Assembly: GCA_041684965.1 (NCBI GenBank)
Contig: JAWLGR010000008.1
Location: forward strand, 62,001-126,000
Reading direction: 5' to 3'
DNA: 64,000 nt
DNA from: Mariniphaga sp041684965
GTDB taxonomy: Bacteria > Bacteroidota > Bacteroidia > Bacteroidales > Prolixibacteraceae
Numbering within the stretch: the stretch's first letter is position 1; each line of letters starts with the position of its first letter. Positions 18,229 through 27,570 of this stretch are shown piece after piece. Under the pieces are notes generated by a model, which made no database searches, was not told the origin of the DNA, and saw only the letters and a program-made list of their open reading frames with translations. The position numbers and the translations under genes were made by a program.

Positions 18229-20184
18229 TTACTTAATATTATGGTTATCATATGCTTTCATTTTATTTTTTAAAAGAACAACAGAAGTATACGGTTCAAT
18301 AGTTATTGTATTCTTATAACTTTTACCTTCTACATCAAACATTGGGAATGGTAACTGGATTCTTTTTTTCTTATTTGATGCATTGTATTCAAAAAACAAG
18401 TCATCTGCCTCATAAACAACTGTTTTTGAATGCCTGTCAAATTCATGCTTATCCTTCCACTCATGAATTGTCAAGCTTTCCCGCAATGGTAAATTGGAAT
18501 GGTCCTTTATGGAATACTCCACTCCAATATAATCAGGTGAAGGAATAAATATCAAGTTCGATTCCGATTCACCAAAACTTAATATACTGTCGCTTTTCCC
18601 GTCTGCCAATTGAAAAATCTTATCGCCGGTATTACTATTCCCGACAAACAAATTTTCACGTATTGTATTTTTACTTGCGTTAATCAATATCTGCGCCTCG
18701 GCCAGGTTTTGCATACTTATTGCCCTGTTAGAGTTCTTATATAAAATGTTATCCTCAATGATATTATACCTTGGCTGATTCATATGAATACCCTTTGCTC
18801 CAAAGGCAATTGTATTGCTTTTCATTCTGACGTTATTAACATATCCATCGCTGTATATTCCATTAGACCCGCAATTAAGGATGATGTTGTTTGTAATATC
18901 TATCCCCGAATTATCTGATATGATTTGTGAGTTTACCTCCCACATATAGATGGCTGAACCGTCAGTTATAAGTTGATTTGTATGTTTTATAAGATTGTTT
19001 TTGACAGATGATCCGGTATAATCTATGTAAAAGCTAATACCATTGTAGCCTGCACTGTCAATAACATTCTCGCTAACCTCAGCATTTTTACTAAAAAGGG
19101 AAATTGCCTGATATCCGCTACCCGGTCTTCCCATACCAGGATTCAAACCTGTATTGTTAATGACATTACCAATAATTTTTACATTCTCAGTCCTCCCAAC
19201 TTCAATAGCAAGTCCATTGGTCTGTATGATCTTATTATCTTGAATTATTGCATTCCGACAAGATTCCTGTAAACGGATTGCATCGGTGCCAGATAATTCT
19301 ATATCACACGACCTAATTATAAAATTATCAGATTTTCTACAAAAAACAGACAATTTATCTGATCCCCTGAATAAAAGATTTTCAATTACAATGTTATGCT
19401 GGTTATTAATGTTCATTAGGGTATCAACACTACTGGTTTGCACATGATAATCATACGGTTCATTGGTACCAAAGAAAACAAACATGTGAGAACCATCGTA
19501 ATACCATTCTCCAAACCGATCAAGGGTATGAATGCTTCGCTGAATAAAGAACCCGTAATCGTCTCCCAAACGGGGAATATAATGGGTTCCTGCCATATAA
19601 TCAATTCTGGAATTTGAGTGATTAATTATCTGATTTCTGCTGATTGTCCAGTTGTTATTTTTAAGGACCATTTCCGACCCATTCCAATCGAAATCACTGG
19701 TTAATTTTGGAGCGTAAAGTGAATTAAGGCTATCCACTTTTTCATACTTTATATAACCATCATTTGGATATCTTCCCACATAGTGGCTTCGGTCATTGAT
19801 TACGAGGAGGTTAACTTCTTTATTGCATAGAACACCCGATTTATATATTCCATCTCCTGCACACTCCCATTGAGAAAGTGGTACCAGACCACTTATAACA
19901 GGTTTTTCACCTGAACCATAAGCACCAAAAACTATGGGCTTATTCTCAGTTCCGGAAGAGTTAACTTTAACAGTTCCAATCCACACATCCCCTCTCTTAA
20001 ATAAGATTCGATCACCCGGAAGAGGAGATAGACTATTAACTTTTCCCAAAGTCTTCCATGGACGTTTCGAACTGGTTCCTGAATTGCTATCATCCCCTGT
20101 TGCACTCACATAATAGGTGGTTGCGAATGAAACATAAGTAACAAACCAGGACAATACCAGAATAATATAAATTCGTTTTACCAT
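18229..20184 (-). CDS. Secreted right-handed beta-helix protein, GH141-related
   Basis: A 651-residue secreted protein. ATG 20184 starts a good signal peptide (VKRIYIILVLSWF...SFA) 22 bp after the fucosidase stop; ATG 20223 would overlap that gene by 17 bp. After cleavage comes TYYVSATGDDSNSGTSSKRPW, the same entry motif as the other helix enzymes. Helix turns (NII, NNI, SNTI patterns) run from about 270 to 540, with a small C-terminal beta domain. It is much more divergent from the GH141-like trio, lacking their DEPGEWVIN and SGGGG motifs. It could be a glycosidase, lyase or epimerase of the parallel beta-helix type; function unresolved. Confidence 0.65.
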   Translation of the reverse strand: MVKRIYIILVLSWFVTYVSFATTYYVSATGDDSNSGTSSKRPWKTLGKVNSLSPLPGDRILFKRGDVWIGTVKVNSSGTENKPIVFGAYGSGEKPVISGLVPLSQWECAGDGIYKSGVLCNKEVNLLVINDRSHYVGRYPNDGYIKYEKVDSLNSLYAPKLTSDFDWNGSEMVLKNNNWTISRNQIINHSNSRIDYMAGTHYIPRLGDDYGFFIQRSIHTLDRFGEWYYDGSHMFVFFGTNEPYDYHVQTSSVDTLMNINNQHNIVIENLLFRGSDKLSVFCRKSDNFIIRSCDIELSGTDAIRLQESCRNAIIQDNKIIQTNGLAIEVGRTENVKIIGNVINNTGLNPGMGRPGSGYQAISLFSKNAEVSENVIDSAGYNGISFYIDYTGSSVKNNLIKHTNQLITDGSAIYMWEVNSQIISDNSGIDITNNIILNCGSNGIYSDGYVNNVRMKSNTIAFGAKGIHMNQPRYNIIEDNILYKNSNRAISMQNLAEAQILINASKNTIRENLFVGNSNTGDKIFQLADGKSDSILSFGESESNLIFIPSPDYIGVEYSIKDHSNLPLRESLTIHEWKDKHEFDRHSKTVVYEADDLFFEYNASNKKKRIQLPFPMFDVEGKSYKNTITIEPYTSVVLLKNKMKAYDNHNIK

Positions 20185-20206
20185 TTGCAGTTGGATTACC
20201 CTTCTT

Positions 20207-21676
20207 TCAATCAGAAAGTTCAAACTTCAACACAAATCCCGTTACATTGGGCTTTTTACCAGCAGGCAATTCTACTGTAATATTTTTGTCACCTGCGTTC
20301 CAATCTAATGAATCGTTCACTCCCAGAAGTTTTACATTTTTAATCCTGTCTCTGCTATCGTACAGTGATTTTACCTTAACCTGATTATTTAATGGTTCTA
20401 CCAGACACATAGCATATACAAAATTGTCTTTTGTAGTGAACCAAAAATCTTCAGGAGTAAGTTTAGTAGTAAATCCCTGATTTTTTCTTTCCTCGGTACC
20501 TCCCCTGGGTATTATAGTTTCCCCTTCTCTAAGTATTTTCCATCTTTTAGTTCCGTAGATAGCCTCACCATTTACCTTCATCCAATCCCCTACTTCTCTT
20601 AAAACCTTTACGCTTTCTTCAGGAATCACTCCATTACCATCCGGCCCCACATTTAAGAGATAATTCCCTCCTTTGCTGGCAAGTTCTACAACCCAGATTA
20701 AAAGCTCATCCAATGTTTTCCAATCGTTGTCATAGCTTTTATAACCCCAGGTATTGTTAAGTGTAGCAGGGCTTTCCCAAGTCCTGTAGGGACCAAAATT
20801 TTCAGGTGAAATTTGATTATCACCACCAGTGGCAAAGTCTCCAAAACCATTACCTACCCGACTGTTAATCAATGCCTGTGGCTGATAATCATAAGCCAGT
20901 TTATAAAAATCAAAACTTTGCTGGCGGTTCATGAACCGGGGATAGTCATACCATATTTCTACCAGATTTGGAAATTTTGTTAAAATCTCCCTCATCTGTG
21001 GCTTAGCTTTATTTTCAAGGTATTCTTCATAACTAACAGGGGCAGGATCCCAAAGATTGGCTGCTCTGGTTTCCTTTGGCTTATCGGGATTGGCTGCATT
21101 GTACTGGGCATTTCCTGAATCCCCTCCATCCAGCCAATCTATAGAATGGGAATAATACAAGCCCAGGCGAATGCCATGCTTTTTACAGGCTTCATATAAT
21201 TCTGCTATCGGGTCTCTTTTAAATGATGTGTGATCATAAATGTTGTATTTCGATACTTTTGAATGGTACATTGCAAATCCATCGTGGTGTTTTGTCATAG
21301 CAACAATATATCTCATGCCTGCATCCTTTGCCACTTTCACCCATTCATCAGCATTAAATCCTACCGGATTAAAAGTTTTAGCAACTTCCAGGTAACGTGC
21401 ACGGGGTATGCGGGCGCTATACATAATCCATTCGCCAATAGTAGCCTGATGACCCGCCCTGTCGGAATCAATATGCTCTCCGTCCCAGATACCTCCAAGT
21501 TTTGAATAAACCCCCCAATGAATAAACATTCCAAACTTCAAATCATTAAATTCTTCAAACATCTGATCTTTGGAAGCTTGCATTTTTGCCCATTCTTTTG
21601 ATATTTTATCGTTTTCCTGGGCATTAATAAAACCTGCAACGATAAGGCAGATTACAGAAAAGATTATTTTTTTCAT
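20207..21676 (-). CDS. GH29 alpha-L-fucosidase
   Basis: A 489-residue enzyme with a signal peptide (residues 1-20, ending FINAQ). GH29 hallmarks are clear: KFGMFIHWG near 47-55, KHHDGF at 129-134, and the nucleophile segment VEIWYDYPRF with Asp244. The family hydrolyses terminal alpha-linked L-fucose with retention. The acid/base residue of GH29 is poorly conserved and I do not assign it. A C-terminal beta domain (about 400-489) completes the usual architecture. It lies 46 bp after GH28 copy B, in the same operon. It is the firmest clue that the target glycan carries fucose or a related 6-deoxy sugar, consistent with the many GH141-like neighbours. Confidence 0.92.
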   Translation of the reverse strand: MKKIIFSVICLIVAGFINAQENDKISKEWAKMQASKDQMFEEFNDLKFGMFIHWGVYSKLGGIWDGEHIDSDRAGHQATIGEWIMYSARIPRARYLEVAKTFNPVGFNADEWVKVAKDAGMRYIVAMTKHHDGFAMYHSKVSKYNIYDHTSFKRDPIAELYEACKKHGIRLGLYYSHSIDWLDGGDSGNAQYNAANPDKPKETRAANLWDPAPVSYEEYLENKAKPQMREILTKFPNLVEIWYDYPRFMNRQQSFDFYKLAYDYQPQALINSRVGNGFGDFATGGDNQISPENFGPYRTWESPATLNNTWGYKSYDNDWKTLDELLIWVVELASKGGNYLLNVGPDGNGVIPEESVKVLREVGDWMKVNGEAIYGTKRWKILREGETIIPRGGTEERKNQGFTTKLTPEDFWFTTKDNFVYAMCLVEPLNNQVKVKSLYDSRDRIKNVKLLGVNDSLDWNAGDKNITVELPAGKKPNVTGFVLKFELSD

Positions 21677-21722
21677 CCTGTTATTATTAGTTTACAGATA
21701 TACTGAATGCATCATTTCCATT

Positions 21723-23348
21723 CTATTGTTTTTTAGTCCCCGGCAACCGGTTTGCTGTTTCAAACACTTGCCTGGCAGAACCGGGCGTTGTAAGTCTTTT
21801 TGCCTTGCTGAATTGATTTCCTATAATAGAAACATTCTTTGTATTTGCATCAGCTTCAAGCACCACTCCTGTTCCGTTAGGTGCCCAGCAGTTGTGTATA
21901 AAAACATCCTGTGCATTCCTCAAAGAAATCACTGCTGAATTTGATTTTAGTGTTTGTCTTCCTGAGAATCCGGCAATCTCTAAATCATTTACCCACCAAC
22001 AGCGAATTGCACTTCCCAGATTCTCCTCTTCTGCATCACCCCAGTTGAATGTAATATTCCGTAATTTCAAATCATTTACATAACGACAGAAAATGTCAAT
22101 GGGTGCAGTATGATGTCCAAATGCAAAGAAAGGATCTTCCGGCTGCTCATGCGACTTCTCTTTGCGTCCTCCGGTTAGTTTAATACGGATGTTCTCAATT
22201 GTCACACCTTCTATCCAGGTTTCATTATTGCCACTTACAAAAATACTTCCCCCTGTATTCATAGTAATATTGGAAATCAACACATTTTTAATTTGCCCCC
22301 ATGGTGTGCTGTCGGTTCTTCGGTGAGACCATAAAAATATTCCCTGCCCGTGTGTAGTTTTGGTGCTGTCTATTGTGATATTTGTAACGGTAACTCCATC
22401 AATTAATCCACCATCTCTCATAATCAGGCCAAATCCTCCGCCGGAATCATGAATAGTACAATTAGAAAAAGTAATATTTCTAAATTCTCCATGGGTTTCT
22501 GTGCCGATCTTTATTGCAGTTTCAGTTGTAATCATTACACAATTGGTAACCACCACATCCCGGCACACTTTAGTCTTTGAACGATCAGTTATCTTGAGCA
22601 CAATACAATCGTCACCGCATTGAATGAAGCAATCTGAAATAACTACCCTGGAGCATCCGTCAGGATTTATTCCATCTGTGTTTGGGCCGTCCTCATCATA
22701 AATTCCGTTCAATATCGAAATACCGGTAATAATTACCCGATCGCAGTCGATGGGATGAATCGTCCACGAAGGACTGTTCTCAATGGTAAAATCATGCAAA
22801 CGCAGATTTTCACAGCCAAAAAATAAAAACATCCGGTTCGGGCGCCAGTTGTTTTTTCTCCATTCCTCAAAAGTAATCTCTCTGCGCATGTATTCTTCCC
22901 AAAATGAAATCCCATTTCCATTAATGGTTCCCAAACCCGTAATACTAATATTTTTTGCATCTTCTGCATATACCAGACTCTCATAACCGTTATAGTCCTC
23001 TTTATTCTTACTACCCCAGATTGTTGCACCAGGCGACAAATAGATGTTCACATTATCTTTAATGCGAAAAGCTCCTGTTAAAAAATCTCCAGGAGGAAAG
23101 TAGACAGTTCCGCCACCCAATTCACTGCATTTATCAATCAAGGACTGAAATGCTTTCGTATTCATTTGGGTACCATCACCTGAAAGGCCATGTTCGGCAA
23201 CATTGTATACCGGCAATCCTACTTCTGTCTGATACGAATTTATCCCTTTCACTCCACTTTGAGGAATAAAGGTAAACCCGGCAAGAGCTGCAGCAGCACC
23301 ACCTATAAAATTACGGCGACCTATTCTACTATCTTTTTTGACATTCAT
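21723..23348 (-). CDS. GH28-like right-handed beta-helix protein, copy B, Tat-exported
   Basis: A 541-residue protein with a twin-arginine signal (GRRNFIGGAAAALAGF, residues 10-25). The helix contains GDGTQMNTKAF, FPPGDFLTG, NTDGINPDG and CGDDC. The last two hold the candidate catalytic aspartates of GH28. The positions of GHG and RIK in polygalacturonases read TAIKIGTE and GLIMRD, so substrate handling is likely different from polygalacturonan. It is nearly collinear with copy A at 4073 over the whole domain. It sits 15 bp downstream of a GH141-like lipoprotein gene and 46 bp upstream of the fucosidase. Predicted periplasmic exo-hydrolase; substrate unknown. Confidence 0.85.
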   Translation of the reverse strand: MNVKKDSRIGRRNFIGGAAAALAGFTFIPQSGVKGINSYQTEVGLPVYNVAEHGLSGDGTQMNTKAFQSLIDKCSELGGGTVYFPPGDFLTGAFRIKDNVNIYLSPGATIWGSKNKEDYNGYESLVYAEDAKNISITGLGTINGNGISFWEEYMRREITFEEWRKNNWRPNRMFLFFGCENLRLHDFTIENSPSWTIHPIDCDRVIITGISILNGIYDEDGPNTDGINPDGCSRVVISDCFIQCGDDCIVLKITDRSKTKVCRDVVVTNCVMITTETAIKIGTETHGEFRNITFSNCTIHDSGGGFGLIMRDGGLIDGVTVTNITIDSTKTTHGQGIFLWSHRRTDSTPWGQIKNVLISNITMNTGGSIFVSGNNETWIEGVTIENIRIKLTGGRKEKSHEQPEDPFFAFGHHTAPIDIFCRYVNDLKLRNITFNWGDAEEENLGSAIRCWWVNDLEIAGFSGRQTLKSNSAVISLRNAQDVFIHNCWAPNGTGVVLEADANTKNVSIIGNQFSKAKRLTTPGSARQVFETANRLPGTKKQ

Positions 23349-23363
23349 TTCTTAATTGTTAAA

Positions 23364-25619
23364 TCATTTCTTTAGCAATCCAATTTTCTCAAAATCAATT
23401 TGTTTTATACCAAGGCTAAAAGCCGGAGAATTTTCTTTTAGCCGGAATCCTTTTTCTGCAAAACCTTCGAATAAGGGGTCACCAACCCAACTGTTTTGAT
23501 CTACACCCTGACTCCTGTTTTCCTCCAGATATGCCATGCTGCTATGCGGAAGTCCTGAAATAAAATAAAGATTGTTATCAGTGTCAAAATCACTGAGTTT
23601 AGGTTGCTCGTCTAATGTTCTAAGCAAGTTGTGATATAAACCAATACTTAGAAAAGGCATAGAGGTACCTGCAGATTGATAACAGATATTGTTTTTCAAT
23701 ATTCCTCCTTTCAATGGGCCCCAGGCAGCGATACGCAAAAAAGACAAAGGATTGTGTTTCTCACCGTTCACCATTTCTGTAGGAACATAATCAATTATAT
23801 AATTATTTGTTATATAACAATCGTACTTGGTTGTTATCCCCGCTCTTGAAAATTTGTAAATTATATTATCAGAAATTGTAATGTCCCGGGCATAGTCATC
23901 GGCACGAATAGCTGTTTGACGATGAGGTGAAATATTATGGTGTATATAATTATTACGAATTACATTGTTATAGCCCGTGCCTGAAAAATAGATAGCATTT
24001 CCGTCATCAAGAATTCGCATCACATGATGTATCTCGTTAAACTCTATAATATTATCACTACTAAACAGATAAGGAAACATTTTATCCCAGTCGGTTACAT
24101 GACCTGATTCCCTAACCCAATTTTCTACTCCTTCAATATCAATGCCCGCACGATTAATAGTGCCTGTTATTTCTCTTCTGTTACCCATCCATTCTGTATT
24201 GAAGAACTGAGGACGGGGGCCACTTACTACAATACCCGAATAGGGTGTATTGTAAATTAAGCAATTGGCAATCCGATTGCCACCGCTTTGCCACAAATAA
24301 ATAGCAGGTGCATGATAATAACTTTGACCACAATCGTGAATTTCGGTATTAAATATTTCATTGTCCCGGTTAACGTCTGAATATCCTGGTCCATAACCTG
24401 CCAGTACTACAGGTATTCCTCCAAGATAACTGAGCTTACTGTTTAAAAGTTTATTATTCCGGCTGTGTAAATCAAATCTTATTCCCCCTCCTCCGCTGGC
24501 AGTAAAAGTACAGTTATCAATTATACAATTTTCCGCATCAACAAAACGTACAAGTGCGTCTGATTTATCAAAGAAGGCCCAGTCATGCTGAAGTCCGATA
24601 TCTCCATCTTCCATGGTATCCCTGTTTCCATGTGCAAATGTTATCCCTCTGAACACAATGTTTTTTATAATCCGTCCTTCCTTTTCATTTCCTTCCAGAC
24701 GCAGTATTTCCTTAGTCAAAGGATAATACACATTTCCAGGTTCATCTTCCAGAGGCCAGTAATAAATTTTGCGTTCCATAGAATTTATTACCCATTCACC
24801 CGGTTCATCCAGGTAATCGATAGCATTCAGCACCTTCAAATTCGGATTGGCATCGTCTCCTGAACCCGATAATCTGGTAATGTAATAGGTTGCCGGGATT
24901 GTTGTATAAGCTGTATTGTTTTTAAAATCTACTGATTTCAATGGTAAGATATTGGAAACCCATCCATAATGTGGTCCTGCAATCACTTCAATATCATGAA
25001 TGTTTTCCCAGTTGCGGAAACTGTTCTCAGGAAATATAAATGAACTGTATTTTTCTGGCTCTTCATAATTTGCCCCCATGAAATCATCCCTGGGAATCTC
25101 AACATCTTCATCTTCTGCAGTGGTCAGTTCTTGTGAAACCGCATTTACCAATGATATAGAATCAGTACCAAGAAAGCGGCCATTGGGATCTATCCCTGCA
25201 GGAATGTCTGCAATCCATATCTTTCCTTTGGCAGATTCAGGCAAAAATGGTATTTCCTCATTAGCCTTCCTCCAACTTTCCAGACGAATACCCGCGCTAA
25301 ATACAGGCTTTTCATCTTCGTATGCAGAAAAAACAACAGTGCTACTGCCAGAGGCAAATTCATCTTCATCAAATACTACCGCTTCATCAAAGAAGTAAGT
25401 TCCTCCTCTAAAATAAACAGTTATCTCCTGGTTTTCTTTTCCATCGGCTATTAGCTGACGTACTGCATCTTTTGCTTTATTCAGACTTAAAAATGGTTTT
25501 GATCTTGTTCCTGAATTGTCATCACTCCCATTGGGTGACACATAAAATGTGTCCTGTTCATTGGAACATGAAATTATGAAAAAATAAATCAATACACCTA
25601 AAAATATTTTTAATCTCAT
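23364..25619 (-). CDS. GH141-like beta-helix lipoprotein, copy 3
   Basis: A 751-residue lipoprotein (lipobox IISC, Cys about residue 18) followed by TFYVSPNGSDDNSGT. Core signatures YLDEPGEWVIN, HGNRDTMEDGD, TASGGGGIRFD and the C-terminal GDPLFEGFAEKGF...SLGIKQIDFEKIG match copies 1 and 2. Copy 2 (10668) is the closest by eye. It precedes GH28 copy B by 15 bp, giving a GH141/GH28 pair. It follows GH28 copy C after 184 bp, a gap in which I see no strong hairpin. Membrane-anchored candidate fucosidase or related hydrolase. Three anchored near-copies in one operon suggest either dosage or slightly different linkage preferences. Confidence 0.75.
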   Translation of the reverse strand: MRLKIFLGVLIYFFIISCSNEQDTFYVSPNGSDDNSGTRSKPFLSLNKAKDAVRQLIADGKENQEITVYFRGGTYFFDEAVVFDEDEFASGSSTVVFSAYEDEKPVFSAGIRLESWRKANEEIPFLPESAKGKIWIADIPAGIDPNGRFLGTDSISLVNAVSQELTTAEDEDVEIPRDDFMGANYEEPEKYSSFIFPENSFRNWENIHDIEVIAGPHYGWVSNILPLKSVDFKNNTAYTTIPATYYITRLSGSGDDANPNLKVLNAIDYLDEPGEWVINSMERKIYYWPLEDEPGNVYYPLTKEILRLEGNEKEGRIIKNIVFRGITFAHGNRDTMEDGDIGLQHDWAFFDKSDALVRFVDAENCIIDNCTFTASGGGGIRFDLHSRNNKLLNSKLSYLGGIPVVLAGYGPGYSDVNRDNEIFNTEIHDCGQSYYHAPAIYLWQSGGNRIANCLIYNTPYSGIVVSGPRPQFFNTEWMGNRREITGTINRAGIDIEGVENWVRESGHVTDWDKMFPYLFSSDNIIEFNEIHHVMRILDDGNAIYFSGTGYNNVIRNNYIHHNISPHRQTAIRADDYARDITISDNIIYKFSRAGITTKYDCYITNNYIIDYVPTEMVNGEKHNPLSFLRIAAWGPLKGGILKNNICYQSAGTSMPFLSIGLYHNLLRTLDEQPKLSDFDTDNNLYFISGLPHSSMAYLEENRSQGVDQNSWVGDPLFEGFAEKGFRLKENSPAFSLGIKQIDFEKIGLLKK

Positions 25620-25803
25620 TATCTAAAAAATTGGTCGATTTAAAAAGTAACTTAAATTGATAAATTATTCTCTACCAGTTAATATATGTAAGCTTCCCCA
25701 ATAAAATTTTCCTTCTATATTATAAAGACAACAAAACTCTGCTTGTGAACTCCAATAACAATTATTTTAATTTTGAATGGAAAACCTGGGAACAAACAAT
25801 CAA

Positions 25804-27402
25804 TTATTTATTTCTTATTACCGCGTTTCTCTTTGCTCCATCCGTAGCAGATATCATTTTACCTGCATTTTCAATGTAATTATTTATCAGGAAAATCTTA
25901 TCTGTTGATTCTCCCTGTAAATCCAGAAATGATTCCACCCTGTTACTGAGATAATGTTCAGAAATAACTCCCTGTACGGAATTTCTTACTGCAAAATACG
26001 ACTTCAAATCCTCAGTCACATCCGCCTGTATATTTTTAAATGTAAAGTTTTTGATATTATCAACAGCAACCACATATCTGTGATCCGGTGTAACAGTCCG
26101 GATACTGACATTCTCAACACGGACATCCTCTGCATGTCGCATATACACCCCATATGCAGGTAGCCAATCGCTAAAAAAATTAAATTCAGGATATTTTGAT
26201 ATATTTTCAGGAACTTCAACCAAACGATCCTCTTTACTGCCTCCTCCATGTATCCGGAGTGAAATATTTTCAAGGCTTAAACTTTTTACCGGATGTCCGG
26301 GAATACCCGTTACAAATATACCGGACTGGTGCTGCATGCGATGTCCTTTTGTCCTTCCAGGTGAGTTATTATCAATCTGAATGTTTGAAATTTTAATATT
26401 CTCCAGACTACCCGTATCCTTTTTCTTTTCTCCCTGGTGGAAAACATTCAGGCGACTTCCAAGCCGGACAAAAATGGGCATTTCCACATTTTGCATCACC
26501 ATGTCTGAAATATTAATGTTACGAACCACTGAACCATCCATACACAGGAGTTTAATTCCTCCGCCAGCTCCACGCACAGCACAATTTGAAACGGTAACAT
26601 TTTGTATGTCTCCTACTGATTCAGTACCTATTTTAAAAGCACCAGTGCTTGTATGTAAAATACAGTTGGATACCACCACATTACGGGTAAGACGGTTTGC
26701 TGTAGCCTTCAAAACGATCGCATCATCTCCGCTGCTTATATTACAATTATTAATACGCACATTTTCACAACAATCAATATCAATTCCATCGTTATTGCCA
26801 TTACTCCATGAATCAATATTTATATTTTGAATAAGTACATCGCTGCACCCAAAATAATGAGATACCCAGGCACCTGAATTAAGTAATGTAATGCCTTGTA
26901 TCCTAATTTTTTCACAATTGAAGAATTTAAGTAAGGTAGGACGAACATCTCCTCTGCTGTCTTTATGAATTCGAAATTCAGGAGAACTTCCCTGTCCATT
27001 AATAATACCTTCTCCCTGTATCCCTATATTCCTGGCTTCAGAGGCACCTACAAAAAAACGATTTTTAGCATGTCCCAAACCATCTACAAAATTTCCTATA
27101 TCTTTGTAATCAGCTGCTTTTTGGCTTCCTAAAAGAACTGCATTCGCATCTAGATGTAAAGTAACATCATCTTTTAAAAAGATTGAACCGGAAAGATAGG
27201 TACCACTGTTTATTTTCACGATTCCTCCCCCCTGTTTTGAACATACATCGATGGCTTCCTGTATAGCATCAGTATTTAAAAAAATACCATCTCCTTTAGC
27301 TCCAAAATCATCAACATCAAATACATTTTGTCCAATTCCCCATAAAGGGTAGCCAAACATCAGTACAAGAAGCAACCAAAAGTGAAGTTTTAAAATCATC
27401 AT
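25804..27402 (-). CDS. GH28-like right-handed beta-helix protein, copy C
   Basis: A 532-residue protein with a Sec signal peptide (hydrophobic 4-20, ending GIGQ). Motifs: GAKGDGIFLNTDAIQ, NNDGIDIDCC and SGDDAIVLK, so the acidic positions of GH28 are kept. The GHG and RIK positions read GAFKIGTE and GIKLLCMDG. It is clearly more divergent than copies A and B, which resemble each other. It is the first enzyme after susD, separated from it by 168 bp containing a strong intrinsic terminator, so its expression probably depends on read-through or its own promoter. Likely a uronidase or rhamnogalacturonan-type hydrolase; not proven. Confidence 0.8.
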   Translation of the reverse strand: MMILKLHFWLLLVLMFGYPLWGIGQNVFDVDDFGAKGDGIFLNTDAIQEAIDVCSKQGGGIVKINSGTYLSGSIFLKDDVTLHLDANAVLLGSQKAADYKDIGNFVDGLGHAKNRFFVGASEARNIGIQGEGIINGQGSSPEFRIHKDSRGDVRPTLLKFFNCEKIRIQGITLLNSGAWVSHYFGCSDVLIQNINIDSWSNGNNDGIDIDCCENVRINNCNISSGDDAIVLKATANRLTRNVVVSNCILHTSTGAFKIGTESVGDIQNVTVSNCAVRGAGGGIKLLCMDGSVVRNINISDMVMQNVEMPIFVRLGSRLNVFHQGEKKKDTGSLENIKISNIQIDNNSPGRTKGHRMQHQSGIFVTGIPGHPVKSLSLENISLRIHGGGSKEDRLVEVPENISKYPEFNFFSDWLPAYGVYMRHAEDVRVENVSIRTVTPDHRYVVAVDNIKNFTFKNIQADVTEDLKSYFAVRNSVQGVISEHYLSNRVESFLDLQGESTDKIFLINNYIENAGKMISATDGAKRNAVIRNK

Positions 27403-27488
27403 TATTTTATTTAAATTTCAACATGAGTCCAATCCAAAAGGTTTTGATTAATAAATGATTTCAGCATATCAACAAAAATTTCAGGCAT

Positions 27489-27536
27489 AAAAAAATGCGG
27501 AGCACCAGGAATTGCATTATCTGATGCTCCGCATTA
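27489..27536 (-). terminator. Intrinsic terminator between susD and the enzyme genes
   Basis: A perfect 10-bp stem, 27525-27534 pairing with 27495-27504 (ATGCGGAGCA and its complement), is followed on the minus strand by a run of seven T (27489-27495 region). It lies about 35 bp beyond the susD stop and would lower enzyme transcription relative to susCD. Confidence 0.85.
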
Positions 27537-27570
27537 TTTTAATATTCCTTCACATACTTTATAGAATTGA

